In this document: positions 55,021-62,383 of the stretch, one piece after another
How the letters are laid out: the number at the start of each line of letters is the position of its first letter
How positions within the stretch are numbered: position 1 is the stretch's first letter
Origin: Bosea beijingensis
Lineage (GTDB): Bacteria; Pseudomonadota; Alphaproteobacteria; Rhizobiales; Beijerinckiaceae
NCBI RefSeq assembly: GCF_030758975.1
Contig: NZ_CP132359.1
Coordinates: 5,047,236 to 5,111,235, forward strand
DNA: 64,000 bases
Direction: 5' to 3'
Translations under genes and position numbers: made by a program
The notes under the pieces: generated by a model
The model's input: the letters and a program-made list of their open reading frames with translations, nothing else
Told to the model about the DNA's origin: nothing
Database searches by the model: none

Positions 55021-55180
55021 GCGTAGCGCCGACTACGTTGGCCCTTCGCCAAGATCGGGTGGACGTGGACAAGTCCGCGATTGATATGATCTCCCGCCGT
55101 TGCCTCAAGCTGGTTCTTTGGAGAACTCGATTAGAGTCGGACAGGAGGCGTCAAGGCATAAGACCGGCCGCGCCCGCGCT

Positions 55181-55740
55181 TCATTGCCACAGCGGCAGCA
55201 CGTTCGAAGGCGGCTCATCGACCGGTCGTGATGGCAACTCACGCAGGCGGCGCTTGTGGCTCTTCAGCGACAGCGTGTCGTCCGCCGCACCGCTTCGTAG
55301 ATCTGCAACGACGTGATCGATCATGCCGAGCGCTTCCGCCTCGGGGGCGGTGACCCGGCGACATGTAGAAGCGATCTCCAGCGCTGTCGCGGCATCGGTC
55401 AGACGTGGCAAGCGCACCGTCCCACCGGCGCCCGGAATGATGCCGAAGGTGCCCTCAGGCAACCCGATCACGGCGTCGGCGAGCGCGACACGCCCGTCAC
55501 AGGCGAGCGCGATCTCGTAGCCACCGCGCGCGGCCATGAAGCGCGGCGACGATCGGCTTTGGACAGGTCTCAATAGCCGCAATGACCTCGGGAAGTTGCG
55601 GCTCAACCAGCGGAGCCGAGAACTCGCGCAGATCCGCGCCCGCGACAAATTTCTTGCCCGCACCAATCAGAACGCCGGCTGATAGCGCCTCGTCAGCAGA
55701 AACCTCGGCGACAGCAGCCAGCAGACCGACGCTTACGGCT
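55181..55740 (-). pseudogene. Enoyl-CoA hydratase (crotonase) fragment, truncated and frameshifted
   Basis: Remnant of a crotonase, possibly the hydratase half of a FadJ-like enzyme. On the minus strand the first part reads GLLAAVAEVSADEALSAG, then GAGKKFVAGADLREF and PKPIVAALHG. The second part reads RGGYEIALACDGRVALADAVIGLPEG, but in another frame. The shift is at about 55525-55535, where the conserved A-x-GGGYE segment seems to have lost five bases. The N-terminus is missing beyond 55740, where the sequence becomes the opposite-strand IclR fragment. No 3-hydroxyacyl-CoA dehydrogenase part follows. Non-functional. Confidence 0.78.
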
Positions 55741-55926
55741 AGGGATCGCGCGGGGCGGCCGATCGCTGCGCTCAACGTATCGGTGCCGACGGCGCGCTGG
55801 GAAGAGGGCGCTGTCCGGGAGCAGCTCATCCCCGATCTGCTCGACGCCGCTGCCATGATCTCCAAAAGCCATGGGCTCTGGAACAATCATCCCTGGTTCG
55901 CCAAATCGATGGCCGCCAAAGCCTGA
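55741..55926 (+). pseudogene. IclR-family regulator, C-terminal fragment
   Basis: The frame reads RDRAGRPIAALNVSVPTARW then REQLIPDLLDAAAMISKSHG and ends at 55926. This is the typical C-terminal end of the IclR ligand domain (GR-I-ALNVS ... L-P-L--AA--IS). Everything upstream of 55741 is crotonase sequence on the other strand, so about four fifths of the gene is gone. IclR proteins often control aromatic catabolism. Confidence 0.65.
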
Positions 55927-56023
55927 AGGCCTGCGGGGAGACGTTCGCAGCTCTCCTTTGGTCAAAGGGGAATTTGGATCGGCTTCATACGCCAGCGAAA
56001 GCGTTGCGATCAAACTTGGAGAC

Positions 56024-56446
56024 CTAACGAAAAACCAGTGCTGTGGTCTTTCCATATTGGATCAGCAGGAGATCGAAGTGTGACGCTAGAAGTGACTGTA
56101 GCCAGCCCTCGAGCATCGTGTCGGTGTGCGCAGGCAGAAGCCAGCCTTTCGAGATCGGATCGAACTCAACGACGTCGTAACCGAGTGCCTTGAACCAGCC
56201 GTTCACAGAGCACAAGAACGGAAAGATGACGAGAGCTCTCCGCAGGGGACCGTGGCTGAACGGGGACTGTCGCCAGCGGGATGGGGAAACCGACAGTCTG
56301 ACGAGTGCTACGGACTGCGTTGGATCGAGGCCCGCCTTGCGCGCGACCTCGCTGAACAAGAATTCGCGGTTGGCCGGCGCAGAGAGCGCGGGGATGTCGA
56401 TCTGCCAGCGCCTGGGATCGAACTGGAGGTAGCGAAGAGAAGCCAT
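56024..56446 (-). CDS. Cassette gene E: unknown protein
   Basis: A 140-residue protein starting MASLRYLQFDPRRW, at ATG 56446 one base after the stop of gene D (TAAGATG); a GTG at 56470 overlapping gene D is the alternative. Mixed alpha/beta look, tryptophan-rich, no membrane segment and no family I recognise. A hydrophobic strand lies near RRALVIFPFLCSV and a second in HFDLLLIQYG. Last gene of the five-gene minus-strand cassette. Confidence 0.65.
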   Translation of the reverse strand: MASLRYLQFDPRRWQIDIPALSAPANREFLFSEVARKAGLDPTQSVALVRLSVSPSRWRQSPFSHGPLRRALVIFPFLCSVNGWFKALGYDVVEFDPISKGWLLPAHTDTMLEGWLQSLLASHFDLLLIQYGKTTALVFR

Positions 56447-56447
56447 C

Positions 56448-57053
56448 TTAATGCCGGATCCGCCAGCCACTGGCGACCTGCGCCCCGTCCGGCCCAGGAC
56501 GAGTGAACGCCAAGCAGCTCTTCTCCATCCGGATCCATCCTGGCATCGAGCAATCAGCGATCGCCTTGATGTCGCCAGTGTCGATGAGAGCTTGAATTGC
56601 CGGTGCAGAACTCGAGGACATGAGCTGAAGCGCCCGGGCCATCGTCTGCTGATCCGGGCTTAGCGCGGGCGGGCGCGGCATCAGCAGAAGTGCCGACAAG
56701 GCGCCTGCAAGGAAGCCGCAGGAGAGTGCACCAAGTAGGAAAGGCCACCAGGCGCGAAACTGCGCCTTCAGACTCTGCTTCTGCTGGATGCCCTCTGACA
56801 GCTCGCGAAGTTTCCCCGCCTCGATGGCGAGTTGGGCTGACACTTCACGGCATTCGACCTGCTGCGCCTCCAGGCGCAGTGACATCGTATGCATCAGCAC
56901 GACCAATGCGAATATGGACTGGTTTGCCGGAATGCCGACTACTCGAGAGATCTTCTCAAGCTGCTTTGCGGGATCTTCCTGGGCAAGAGCGTCAGCGATC
57001 TCGCCGAGGAGATGTCGCGCCTGAATCAACGTGACAGTATTAATCGGAGGCAT
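56448..57053 (-). CDS. Cassette gene D: one-pass membrane protein with coiled coil
   Basis: A 201-residue protein. A helical N-terminal part (10-100) contains a likely coiled coil at about 58-98, followed by one membrane helix at 102-125 (WWPFLLGALSCGFLAGALSALLL). A C-terminal domain with two or three cysteines and ADCSMPGW at about 165 would lie in the periplasm if the N-terminus is cytoplasmic. ATG 57053 overlaps the ATPase stop by one base, so the products may form a complex. The arrangement recalls IncP TraM (helical plus membrane segment, next to the ATPase TraL), but no sequence match can be claimed. Confidence 0.7.
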   Translation of the reverse strand: MPPINTVTLIQARHLLGEIADALAQEDPAKQLEKISRVVGIPANQSIFALVVLMHTMSLRLEAQQVECREVSAQLAIEAGKLRELSEGIQQKQSLKAQFRAWWPFLLGALSCGFLAGALSALLLMPRPPALSPDQQTMARALQLMSSSSAPAIQALIDTGDIKAIADCSMPGWIRMEKSCLAFTRPGPDGAQVASGWRIRH

Positions 57054-57955
57054 CAGATGGGCCTCCTGAACTCGAAGACACGCTCAAGTTGCGTGGCCAT
57101 GTCGTCGAGAAACGTCTCAAGCAGGGTTTTGTCGAAAAAGTCGGTCGACGGGTCGTTGGCGATGCGTCGATAGGTGCGTTTCTGACTTTCCATCAGGTTC
57201 ATGGCAGCGCGAGGGCCGACTGGCATCAGGAGCGTGCGCCCTTGGGCTTCGACACGTTTCCGCACCGGATGTCCCAGATAGTATCCGAAGTCACTCAACT
57301 GCTCTGTCGGGCCCTCTTTGATATTTAGCACGGCGTGAACAGTCGCGTCAGGCATCTGGTCCAGCAGAACGCCGAGTTGGTTCACGGAATCATGAAGCGG
57401 CGACAGCATGTAGAGGATCACCAGCTGATACCCGAACTCCTTGAGCGCGCGACGGAGCGGCGGACCATATTCGTCGAAGGGGCTCGTCAGACCCGCCGGA
57501 AAGTTGACGACGACCGGTGAGATCTGCGTCTCCTTCATGATCGTGACAAGGCCCTGCATGCCGGTGCGAGCCTCGAGCTTAAGACCGATTACACGCAGGT
57601 TCGGCTCGTCTTTGCAGGCCGGCCCGACGTCCCTCGTCTTTTGATCGGCGTCGCAAACCAGAAATCGGATGCCATAGGAAAGCAGCACATCGACGAGGCT
57701 CATCGTCATCGTCGACTTGCCCGGCCCTCCCTTGACGCCGGTTACCATGATCATGAGCCGCTCGGGCGAATGAACCGCCCAACGATTGAAGTGCCCGTCG
57801 CCCTCGGAGATGCTGGGCGGAGCCTGCACTTGCAATGCCATGACACTATCGAATTTTGCAAAGGCGTCAGATGTCACCGCGTCGTCGCCGGAAATCTTCA
57901 CGGTTTCGACCTCGGGCTGTTTGATACCGTTACGTGGATGCTTACGATTATCCAT
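57053..57955 (-). CDS. Cassette gene C: ParA/MinD-like P-loop ATPase
   Basis: A 300-residue deviant-Walker ATPase. The Walker A is VKGGPGKST (74-82) with the signature Lys75, Lys80 and Ser81. The A' strand is FLVCDADQKTRD (Asp102, Asp104). At the Walker B position the strand reads VVVNFPAG, with Asn151 where Asp is usual. A low-complexity N-terminal extension of about 60 residues precedes the ATPase fold. Possible roles: plasmid/chromosome partition, membrane positioning, or a transfer-accessory role like TraL. ATG 57955; 11 bases after gene B, 1-base overlap with gene D. Confidence 0.82.
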   Translation of the reverse strand: MDNRKHPRNGIKQPEVETVKISGDDAVTSDAFAKFDSVMALQVQAPPSISEGDGHFNRWAVHSPERLMIMVTGVKGGPGKSTMTMSLVDVLLSYGIRFLVCDADQKTRDVGPACKDEPNLRVIGLKLEARTGMQGLVTIMKETQISPVVVNFPAGLTSPFDEYGPPLRRALKEFGYQLVILYMLSPLHDSVNQLGVLLDQMPDATVHAVLNIKEGPTEQLSDFGYYLGHPVRKRVEAQGRTLLMPVGPRAAMNLMESQKRTYRRIANDPSTDFFDKTLLETFLDDMATQLERVFEFRRPI

Positions 57956-57966
57956 GTTTTGTTCCT

Positions 57967-58500
57967 CTAGATTGGGAAGAAGGGAGACTCTTCGCCGCCG
58001 CCTGTCTTCTCGAGAGCGTCGAGGCGGTCGAATATTGCGGTGTTCGATTCCAGGCTTTTCGGCGGAGCGCGGGCGGCTGCGCCGTCATTCGGCCCGGGCC
58101 GTGTCAATACGGGCGCTAGGCCCTTGTGTGATTTCAGGAATGCGGAGATGCGGTCATTGACGTAGAGATCGAGCTCTGAACTCAGTAAATCTTCGATCTG
58201 CGCTCCCTCAGCGAGGAGATGAAAGATCGTCGTCCCAATCTCGTCAGCGAATTTCCTGGCTTCAGTTATCGAAAAGCGCCTGCTCAGCGCTCCTTCCGGC
58301 AGAATCGGTGCCAAGATGCTGACCGCGCCGGTCTGGGCGGCTAGCGCCAGACGATCGCCTTCGTCAGTCCGGCGGTGTTGTCCTCCGCTCGCTTTGGTCC
58401 CCTGGCGCGCTCCGAATGCAAGAGGCCCGTCGGAGGCTTCACCTAGTACCAGCGGCTGGTTCCAGGCCTTGAGGAGGTTGAACAGGCTCTTCTTTGTCAT
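57967..58500 (-). CDS. Cassette gene B: unknown protein
   Basis: A 177-residue soluble protein beginning MTKKSLFNLLKAWNQP. A middle helical part, RFSITEARKFADEIGTTIFHLLAEGAQIEDLL, is followed by a polar, proline-rich tail. No recognised domain. ATG 58500 overlaps the stop of gene A by 4 bases (ATGA), so A and B are coupled. Confidence 0.65.
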   Translation of the reverse strand: MTKKSLFNLLKAWNQPLVLGEASDGPLAFGARQGTKASGGQHRRTDEGDRLALAAQTGAVSILAPILPEGALSRRFSITEARKFADEIGTTIFHLLAEGAQIEDLLSSELDLYVNDRISAFLKSHKGLAPVLTRPGPNDGAAARAPPKSLESNTAIFDRLDALEKTGGGEESPFFPI

Positions 58501-59042
58501 TTGCGCCGACCCTGCTGGCGCGCCTGACGACGACGCTTGGAAATGCGCTGTGCCACGACCTTGTTGAGCACCAGCGACAGCGCTTCCGCGCTGGCGAGAC
58601 AGATCTCCGATCTGGCAACATCGCGGCGGGCCGATGCCCGAGAGCGTTCACGTGGCGCCAGATGGTGTTTGCCCATCGTTGTGCAAATGGACGCAATGAC
58701 GGCTTCGGCCGTGCGGTGCCCGATTGGTCCTCTCAGAACGGACAGCTGCGCATCGACGAGCGCCGCGACCAGATCACGCGTGAGGGAGCCGTCGAAGAGC
58801 GGCTCATGATGCGCGTTTGTCTTGATGTAATACCCAGTCTGAAGTGCGTCCTCGCGCATCCCTGCCAGCGTTGGGAGCAACGCGAGCATGTCGACATAGG
58901 AATTGCTCTTGAGCATGAGCTTGCAAATGCCCTGGTGCAGAGCCCTCTGCTCGTTCAGTAGCCTTTCGTGTCGAGTAACCATCGTGAGTTCCAGGCAAAG
59001 AGCTCTCCTTGCGCTTGAGCCTTTATGGCTAAGCTTTCGCAT
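58497..59042 (-). CDS. Cassette gene A: unknown protein with basic C-terminus
   Basis: A 181-residue, mostly helical protein ending in a strongly basic tail (RISKRRRQARQQGRRK), compatible with nucleic-acid binding. Start is ambiguous: ATG 59042, or ATG 58982 beginning MVTRHERLLNEQ; neither has a strong ribosome site. First gene of the cassette; the upstream DNA holds several short repeats. No family recognised; an oriT- or centromere-binding adaptor is one guess. Confidence 0.62.
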   Translation of the reverse strand: MRKLSHKGSSARRALCLELTMVTRHERLLNEQRALHQGICKLMLKSNSYVDMLALLPTLAGMREDALQTGYYIKTNAHHEPLFDGSLTRDLVAALVDAQLSVLRGPIGHRTAEAVIASICTTMGKHHLAPRERSRASARRDVARSEICLASAEALSLVLNKVVAQRISKRRRQARQQGRRK

Positions 59043-59051
59043 GAGTTGCTC

Positions 59052-59073
59052 TGTTCGATCAGATATTGTTCGA
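59052..59073. repeat. Direct repeat TGTTCGA at 15-base pitch
   Basis: TGTTCGA at 59052-59058 and again at 59067-59073, immediately upstream of the first possible start of cassette gene A. Candidate binding site for a cassette regulator. Confidence 0.45.
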
Positions 59074-59119
59074 GAATTAACGTGGGTGTGGATGCGTTAT
59101 TCGTCAACGAAAGTTTTGA

Positions 59120-59142
59120 ATGTGTTCCACATTTTCACATTT
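59120..59142. promoter_or_regulatory. AATGTG/CACATT palindrome plus extra half-site
   Basis: AATGTG-TTC-CACATT (59120-59134), perfect 6-bp arms, followed two bases later by another CACATT (59137-59142). AT-rich setting about 80 bases before gene A suits an operator or an origin element. Confidence 0.5.
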
Positions 59143-59152
59143 ACCGAATCGG

Positions 59153-59176
59153 ATGCAGATGTTGACTGCTGCATCA
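59153..59176. repeat. 7-bp inverted repeat
   Basis: GATGCAG-N10-CTGCATC, perfect 7-bp arms, 10 bases after the AATGTG/CACATT element, in the same AT-rich stretch. Confidence 0.5.
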
Positions 59177-59630
59177 AGGATTTAAGTCCAAAAAAAATCG
59201 CCAATTCTTTTCGGCTTCGTGGATTGATTTGAGTTCATGTCTCTGGGTCGTGTTTTTGTGATTCGCGTTGCTCGTCGCGCACTCAATTTCTCAACTCGTG
59301 CGCTGTGCCGCGGATATTCGGCGAGCCGATCGATTCCTGTAGACCAACATCAATGCGCTCCGTTCGCGCGGAATGATCCGCGACTTCCGGCTGCAGCTGT
59401 CTAAGGTCCGCGCCGTAAGCGCCATGCCGTCCGACGGCGCGGCGCTGACTAGCCCCACGCTCCCGCAGCACCACGTGTCGGGTCGGCGCTCCCAGGAGCG
59501 CAACCCCTGATTCAGCGCGATCCCGCGGGTCGCGACTGCACCCCTATGCTGGGCCCGGGCAGCGCTCTTCGTTCAGCGCAAGGGCCTCAGAACGCGATAG
59601 CCCCTGCGATCTGGCGATCGTGCGTTGTCA

Positions 59631-59678
59631 TTGCACCCCCGTGGGAGGCCTTGCACCCCCGGCTTAGCGAGGGTGCAA
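59631..59678. repeat. TTGCACCC repeats at exact 20-base pitch
   Basis: TTGCACCCCC at 59631-59640 and 59651-59660, and the inverted form GGGTGCAA at 59671-59678. The three elements begin exactly 20 bases apart; the last two form an 8-bp inverted repeat with a 12-base spacer. A related CTGCACCCC is at 59536-59544. Iteron, operator or transfer-origin element are all possible. Confidence 0.6.
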
Positions 59679-60298
59679 TTAAAAGAGGCTCCACTTCAAC
59701 CGCTCCACGCGCTGGAAATCGAGCGCGCCGGCACCACCGCAGGCCGGAGGAACCGTCAGATAGGGGCGAGAATGCAGCCCCCAGGGCTCATTTCGCAGAA
59801 AGCAAACCCCAGCAAAAATGGCACGATATACAAAATCACTGCAAACTCGGCTTCGCCCTCGTGAGCAGTGATTTCGATTGTCGCGCTGAGCGCTCCGTGT
59901 GCTCTCCGAGAGGACGCCCGACAGACTCTGCCGCGCACTGGACGGCCTCGGTCAGGCTGTCGAACCCGGCCTGTTCGGCCTCGACCCGCGCGCTCCATTT
60001 CCCTGGATCGCGCCGCCCCTTCGGGCGGCTGCGGGTTGTTCGGGAAGCAGGGAAAAACCAGGGTCAAAAGCCCTTGGTTGAGTTCGCCTGCGATGAGGCC
60101 TGTCATCCCTCCGTCCCAGCGAACATGGTCCGACTTGCACAAGATCAGCCCGTGAAGCGGCTTGACGTGGTCTGACAGAAGTATGGGCCGCCCTGGTGCG
60201 TTGGACGACGCCGCCCTATCCTCAGACTTTCCCTATCGTGCCTGAGCCGGTCTGGACCTAGGTGCTTTACCAGAGACGTAGCCAGCGCTGCTTGCGGT

Positions 60299-61060
60299 CT
60301 ATCTTTCAAAATCGCGGGCGCGACCACGATTTCTCAGCGCAAGAATTCCGCGCTGCCGCTCTTCCCGCTTAGTGCGCTTCTTACGTTTCGGCTTCGGCAC
60401 TTCCTCGCTGTTGCCGGAAGAGGGCTCTTGCGCGGGCAGTTCCGGCGGCGCAACCTTCCGTGCGTCCTCGCGCTGCGGCGCGGGCTGCTCTACTGGCGTC
60501 AGTCCCGGGCGCTCGAGTGGGGAGGTCCCGTGCTGGAGCGGCTCGGTGTCGTCGGGCGTAGCCCGGGACGTCCGGCGCTTGGGGATGGCAGAATGGTTCT
60601 TCGGCCTAGCGGCTCGGTCGGCTGGCGTGTCGGCGCAGATGACGGGTGACTTCAGCGCGGCCTCGCGGCTGCGTCGCTCCGCATCGTGGGCCATGATGAG
60701 CTCCTCGGCCTTGGCAGGGTTCTGCTTGACGGCCTGGGTCAGCTTCTCGGCGAGCTCGAGGGGCGTGCGCCCAGGCACGTTGGGGTCGGCGTTGTCGAGG
60801 ATGAACTGACCGTATCGTTTGAAGACGCCGGCCATGAACTTCTGGAAGCCGGTGTGGAAGGTCTGGTCGACGACCTCGTCGTAGCTCGTCCAGATCGGGT
60901 GCTGGTCCGGCTTGGGCGGCTTGATGTCGAGGGGCGGCATTGCGCGCGCCTTGAAGGAGATACCCTCGACGGAGACCGCTCCAGGTGCGGCGGGGAGCGG
61001 CAGAACGGGTTTGGCGCCGCGCGCGGCGGCGCGCCAGCCGATCACGACGCGCCAGCTCAA
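60299..61060 (-). CDS. Unknown protein with lysine/arginine-rich C-terminus
   Basis: Open frame of up to 253 residues from a TTG at 61060; the best ATG is at 60940 (MPPLDIKPPKPDQHP), giving 213 residues. A compact part, TSYDEVVDQTFHTGFQKFMAGVFKRYG with ELAEKLTQAVKQNPAKAEEL, looks like real helical protein. A proline-rich linker and a basic tail (PKRKKRTKREERQR) follow. I do not recognise it. Basic, disordered tails are common in plasmid mobilisation and DNA-binding proteins. The frame sits directly after, and in the same frame as, the truncated aapP, so its original N-terminus may have been lost at that junction. Confidence 0.5.
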   Translation of the reverse strand: MSWRVVIGWRAAARGAKPVLPLPAAPGAVSVEGISFKARAMPPLDIKPPKPDQHPIWTSYDEVVDQTFHTGFQKFMAGVFKRYGQFILDNADPNVPGRTPLELAEKLTQAVKQNPAKAEELIMAHDAERRSREAALKSPVICADTPADRAARPKNHSAIPKRRTSRATPDDTEPLQHGTSPLERPGLTPVEQPAPQREDARKVAPPELPAQEPSSGNSEEVPKPKRKKRTKREERQRGILALRNRGRARDFER

Positions 61061-61069
61061 CCGGGCCTG

Positions 61070-61234
61070 TCATTTGCCCGAGCCGGACGGGCCGCAGATG
61101 ACCAGCTTCTCGCCACGGCCGACCTTGAGGTTGATGTCGCGCAGCACGTGGAACTCGCCGTACCACTTGTTGACGCCGACCATCCCAACCGCGTCCTGAT
61201 TGGTCGGCACGGGCCTGTTCACGCTCACGTTCAT
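61070..61234 (-). pseudogene. aapP: General amino-acid ABC transporter ATPase, cut at Walker A
   Basis: The reading frame begins MNVSVNRPVP at ATG 61234, 33 bases after the AapM stop as expected for aapP, and continues through VNKWYGEFHVLRDINLKV. It stops (TGA, 61070-61072) right after GPSGSGK of the Walker A loop. Only 54 of roughly 250 residues remain; no signature, Walker B or H-loop sequence occurs anywhere in the following 6 kb. The break marks the edge of the foreign segment to the left. Confidence 0.85.
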
Positions 61235-61267
61235 GAAGACTCTCCCAGACGATGCTCGGGTCGCTTG

Positions 61268-62383
61268 TCAGCGCACGTTTCCAACGCCCGCCCGCCGCTC
61301 CAGAAAGGCGCTGTATCGCGAAATTCCGAAGCAGATCACGAAGTAGATGGCGGCGATGAAGAGGTAGGTTTCCGTGAAGGGGCTTGGCCAGGCCGGATCG
61401 GTGAGCGCTGCTTTCCCGGAGCTGAGCAAATCGAACAACCCCACCACGAGGACCAGGGCAGTATTCTTGACCATCACGATGATCGTGTTCGTGAGGGGCG
61501 GAATCACCTTTTGAAGGGCTTGGGGCAGCACGACCAGGCGGATCGCCTGCCCCCAGCTCAGACCGAGCGCTCGGGACGCCTCCTCCTGCCCGGAAGGCAC
61601 TGCCTGCAAGCCGCCGCGCACGATCTCCGCGAGATAGGCCGCAGAGAAAATGGTGAGCGCCACGCCAGCCCGGGCGAGCTTGTCGATCGCCATCCCGTCG
61701 GGGAGCATGATTGGAAGCATGATCGACGACATGAAGAGCAGGCTGACCAGTGGCAGTCCGCGGATGACCTCGATTAGGCCCGTCGAAAGGATGCGGGGAA
61801 CGGCCATCGCGGAGCGTCGTCCGAGCGCGAGCAAGACCCCGAGCGGGAAGCCGATACCGAGCGCGGAAACTGCCAGGATCAGTGTCACCGGCAAACCGCC
61901 CCAGTAAGCGCTGGGCACCGGCACGAGACCGAACAGTCCCCCTTGCATCAGTATGAGGAACGCCGCGATGGCCGTCCCCCAGATCACGAGCAAGTTTCGT
62001 CCCCAGTTGCGAGGCGGCAGGCTCCAGAGGATGCACGCGAACACCAGGATCATCGCCAGAAGCGGCCGCCATTGCTGCTCGGGGGGATAGATTCCAAAGG
62101 TGATCTGCCGGAACTTGGCGCGCAGGAACGCCCAGCAGGCTCCGGTCGCTTCACGGCAAGCTGCGCCGTCGTTTGCGCTCCAGACGCTGTCGATCACGCC
62201 CCATTGGATGATGCGCGGCAGCGCGAGGATCAAAGCCGCACCGAGGGCGATCGTCAGCGCCGCACTGCCGAAGTTGCCGAACAGCACCGACAGAGGCGAC
62301 ACGCGCCGTTCCGGAGGCCTGGCCGACTTTTGGTTCATGCGCGTCGGAGAGGTCGATTCCAAGGAAAAATCCGCAACCGTCAT
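61268..62383 (-). CDS. aapM: General L-amino-acid ABC transporter permease AapM
   Basis: A 371-residue polar-amino-acid permease. The N-terminal extension carries AapM-type sequence (SANDGAACREATGACWAFLRAKFRQITFGIYP region at about 70-100). The C-terminal HAAT permease domain contains GLIEVIRGLPLVSLLF and the EAA-like GQEEASRALGLSWGQ. ATG 62383 overlaps the aapQ stop (ATGA). It forms the heterodimeric membrane core with AapQ. Confidence 0.95.
   Translation of the reverse strand: MTVADFSLESTSPTRMNQKSARPPERRVSPLSVLFGNFGSAALTIALGAALILALPRIIQWGVIDSVWSANDGAACREATGACWAFLRAKFRQITFGIYPPEQQWRPLLAMILVFACILWSLPPRNWGRNLLVIWGTAIAAFLILMQGGLFGLVPVPSAYWGGLPVTLILAVSALGIGFPLGVLLALGRRSAMAVPRILSTGLIEVIRGLPLVSLLFMSSIMLPIMLPDGMAIDKLARAGVALTIFSAAYLAEIVRGGLQAVPSGQEEASRALGLSWGQAIRLVVLPQALQKVIPPLTNTIIVMVKNTALVLVVGLFDLLSSGKAALTDPAWPSPFTETYLFIAAIYFVICFGISRYSAFLERRAGVGNVR

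Larger units (their letters stand above)
59043..60298. other. 1.25-kb region without a supportable gene
   Basis: Longest gene-free stretch of the window. The first 200 bases are strikingly AT-rich (23 of 60 bases are G or C in 59101-59160). They hold three short repeat structures, the promoter area of the cassette. Around 59631-59678 lie TTGCACCC repeats at 20-base pitch. Between 59750 and 60170 there are open frames on both strands with protein-like patches (for example a minus-strand stretch starting MTGLIAGELNQG near 60093), but none has a convincing start and full length; a decayed gene is possible. No tRNA or known nick site found. Confidence 0.5.

Noticed and set aside
55021..55180. Continuation of the crotonase into a 3-hydroxyacyl-CoA dehydrogenase domain
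   Set aside because: After the stop at 55181 no cofactor-binding motif or family sequence could be read in any minus-strand frame.
59546..60175. Possible genes in the long gap (plus-strand 209 codons, minus-strand 128 codons at 59756-60142)
   Set aside because: Neither has a convincing start or ribosome site, and protein-like patches switch between frames; at most a decayed gene.
59043..60298. Known transfer-origin nick sites (IncP YATCCTGC, IncQ/Ti-type)
   Set aside because: Only partial matches such as CTATCCTCAG near 60220; not good enough to call an oriT.
55021..61070. Insertion-sequence ends, integrase, transposase or tRNA attachment site for the element
   Set aside because: No transposase or integrase motif, no tRNA and no matching long terminal repeats seen; element boundaries are inferred only from broken genes.
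60606..62072. 488-codon minus-strand frame overlapping aapM, aapP and the basic-tailed protein
   Set aside because: Out of frame with aapM and the aapP remnant, arginine-rich, no recognisable motif.
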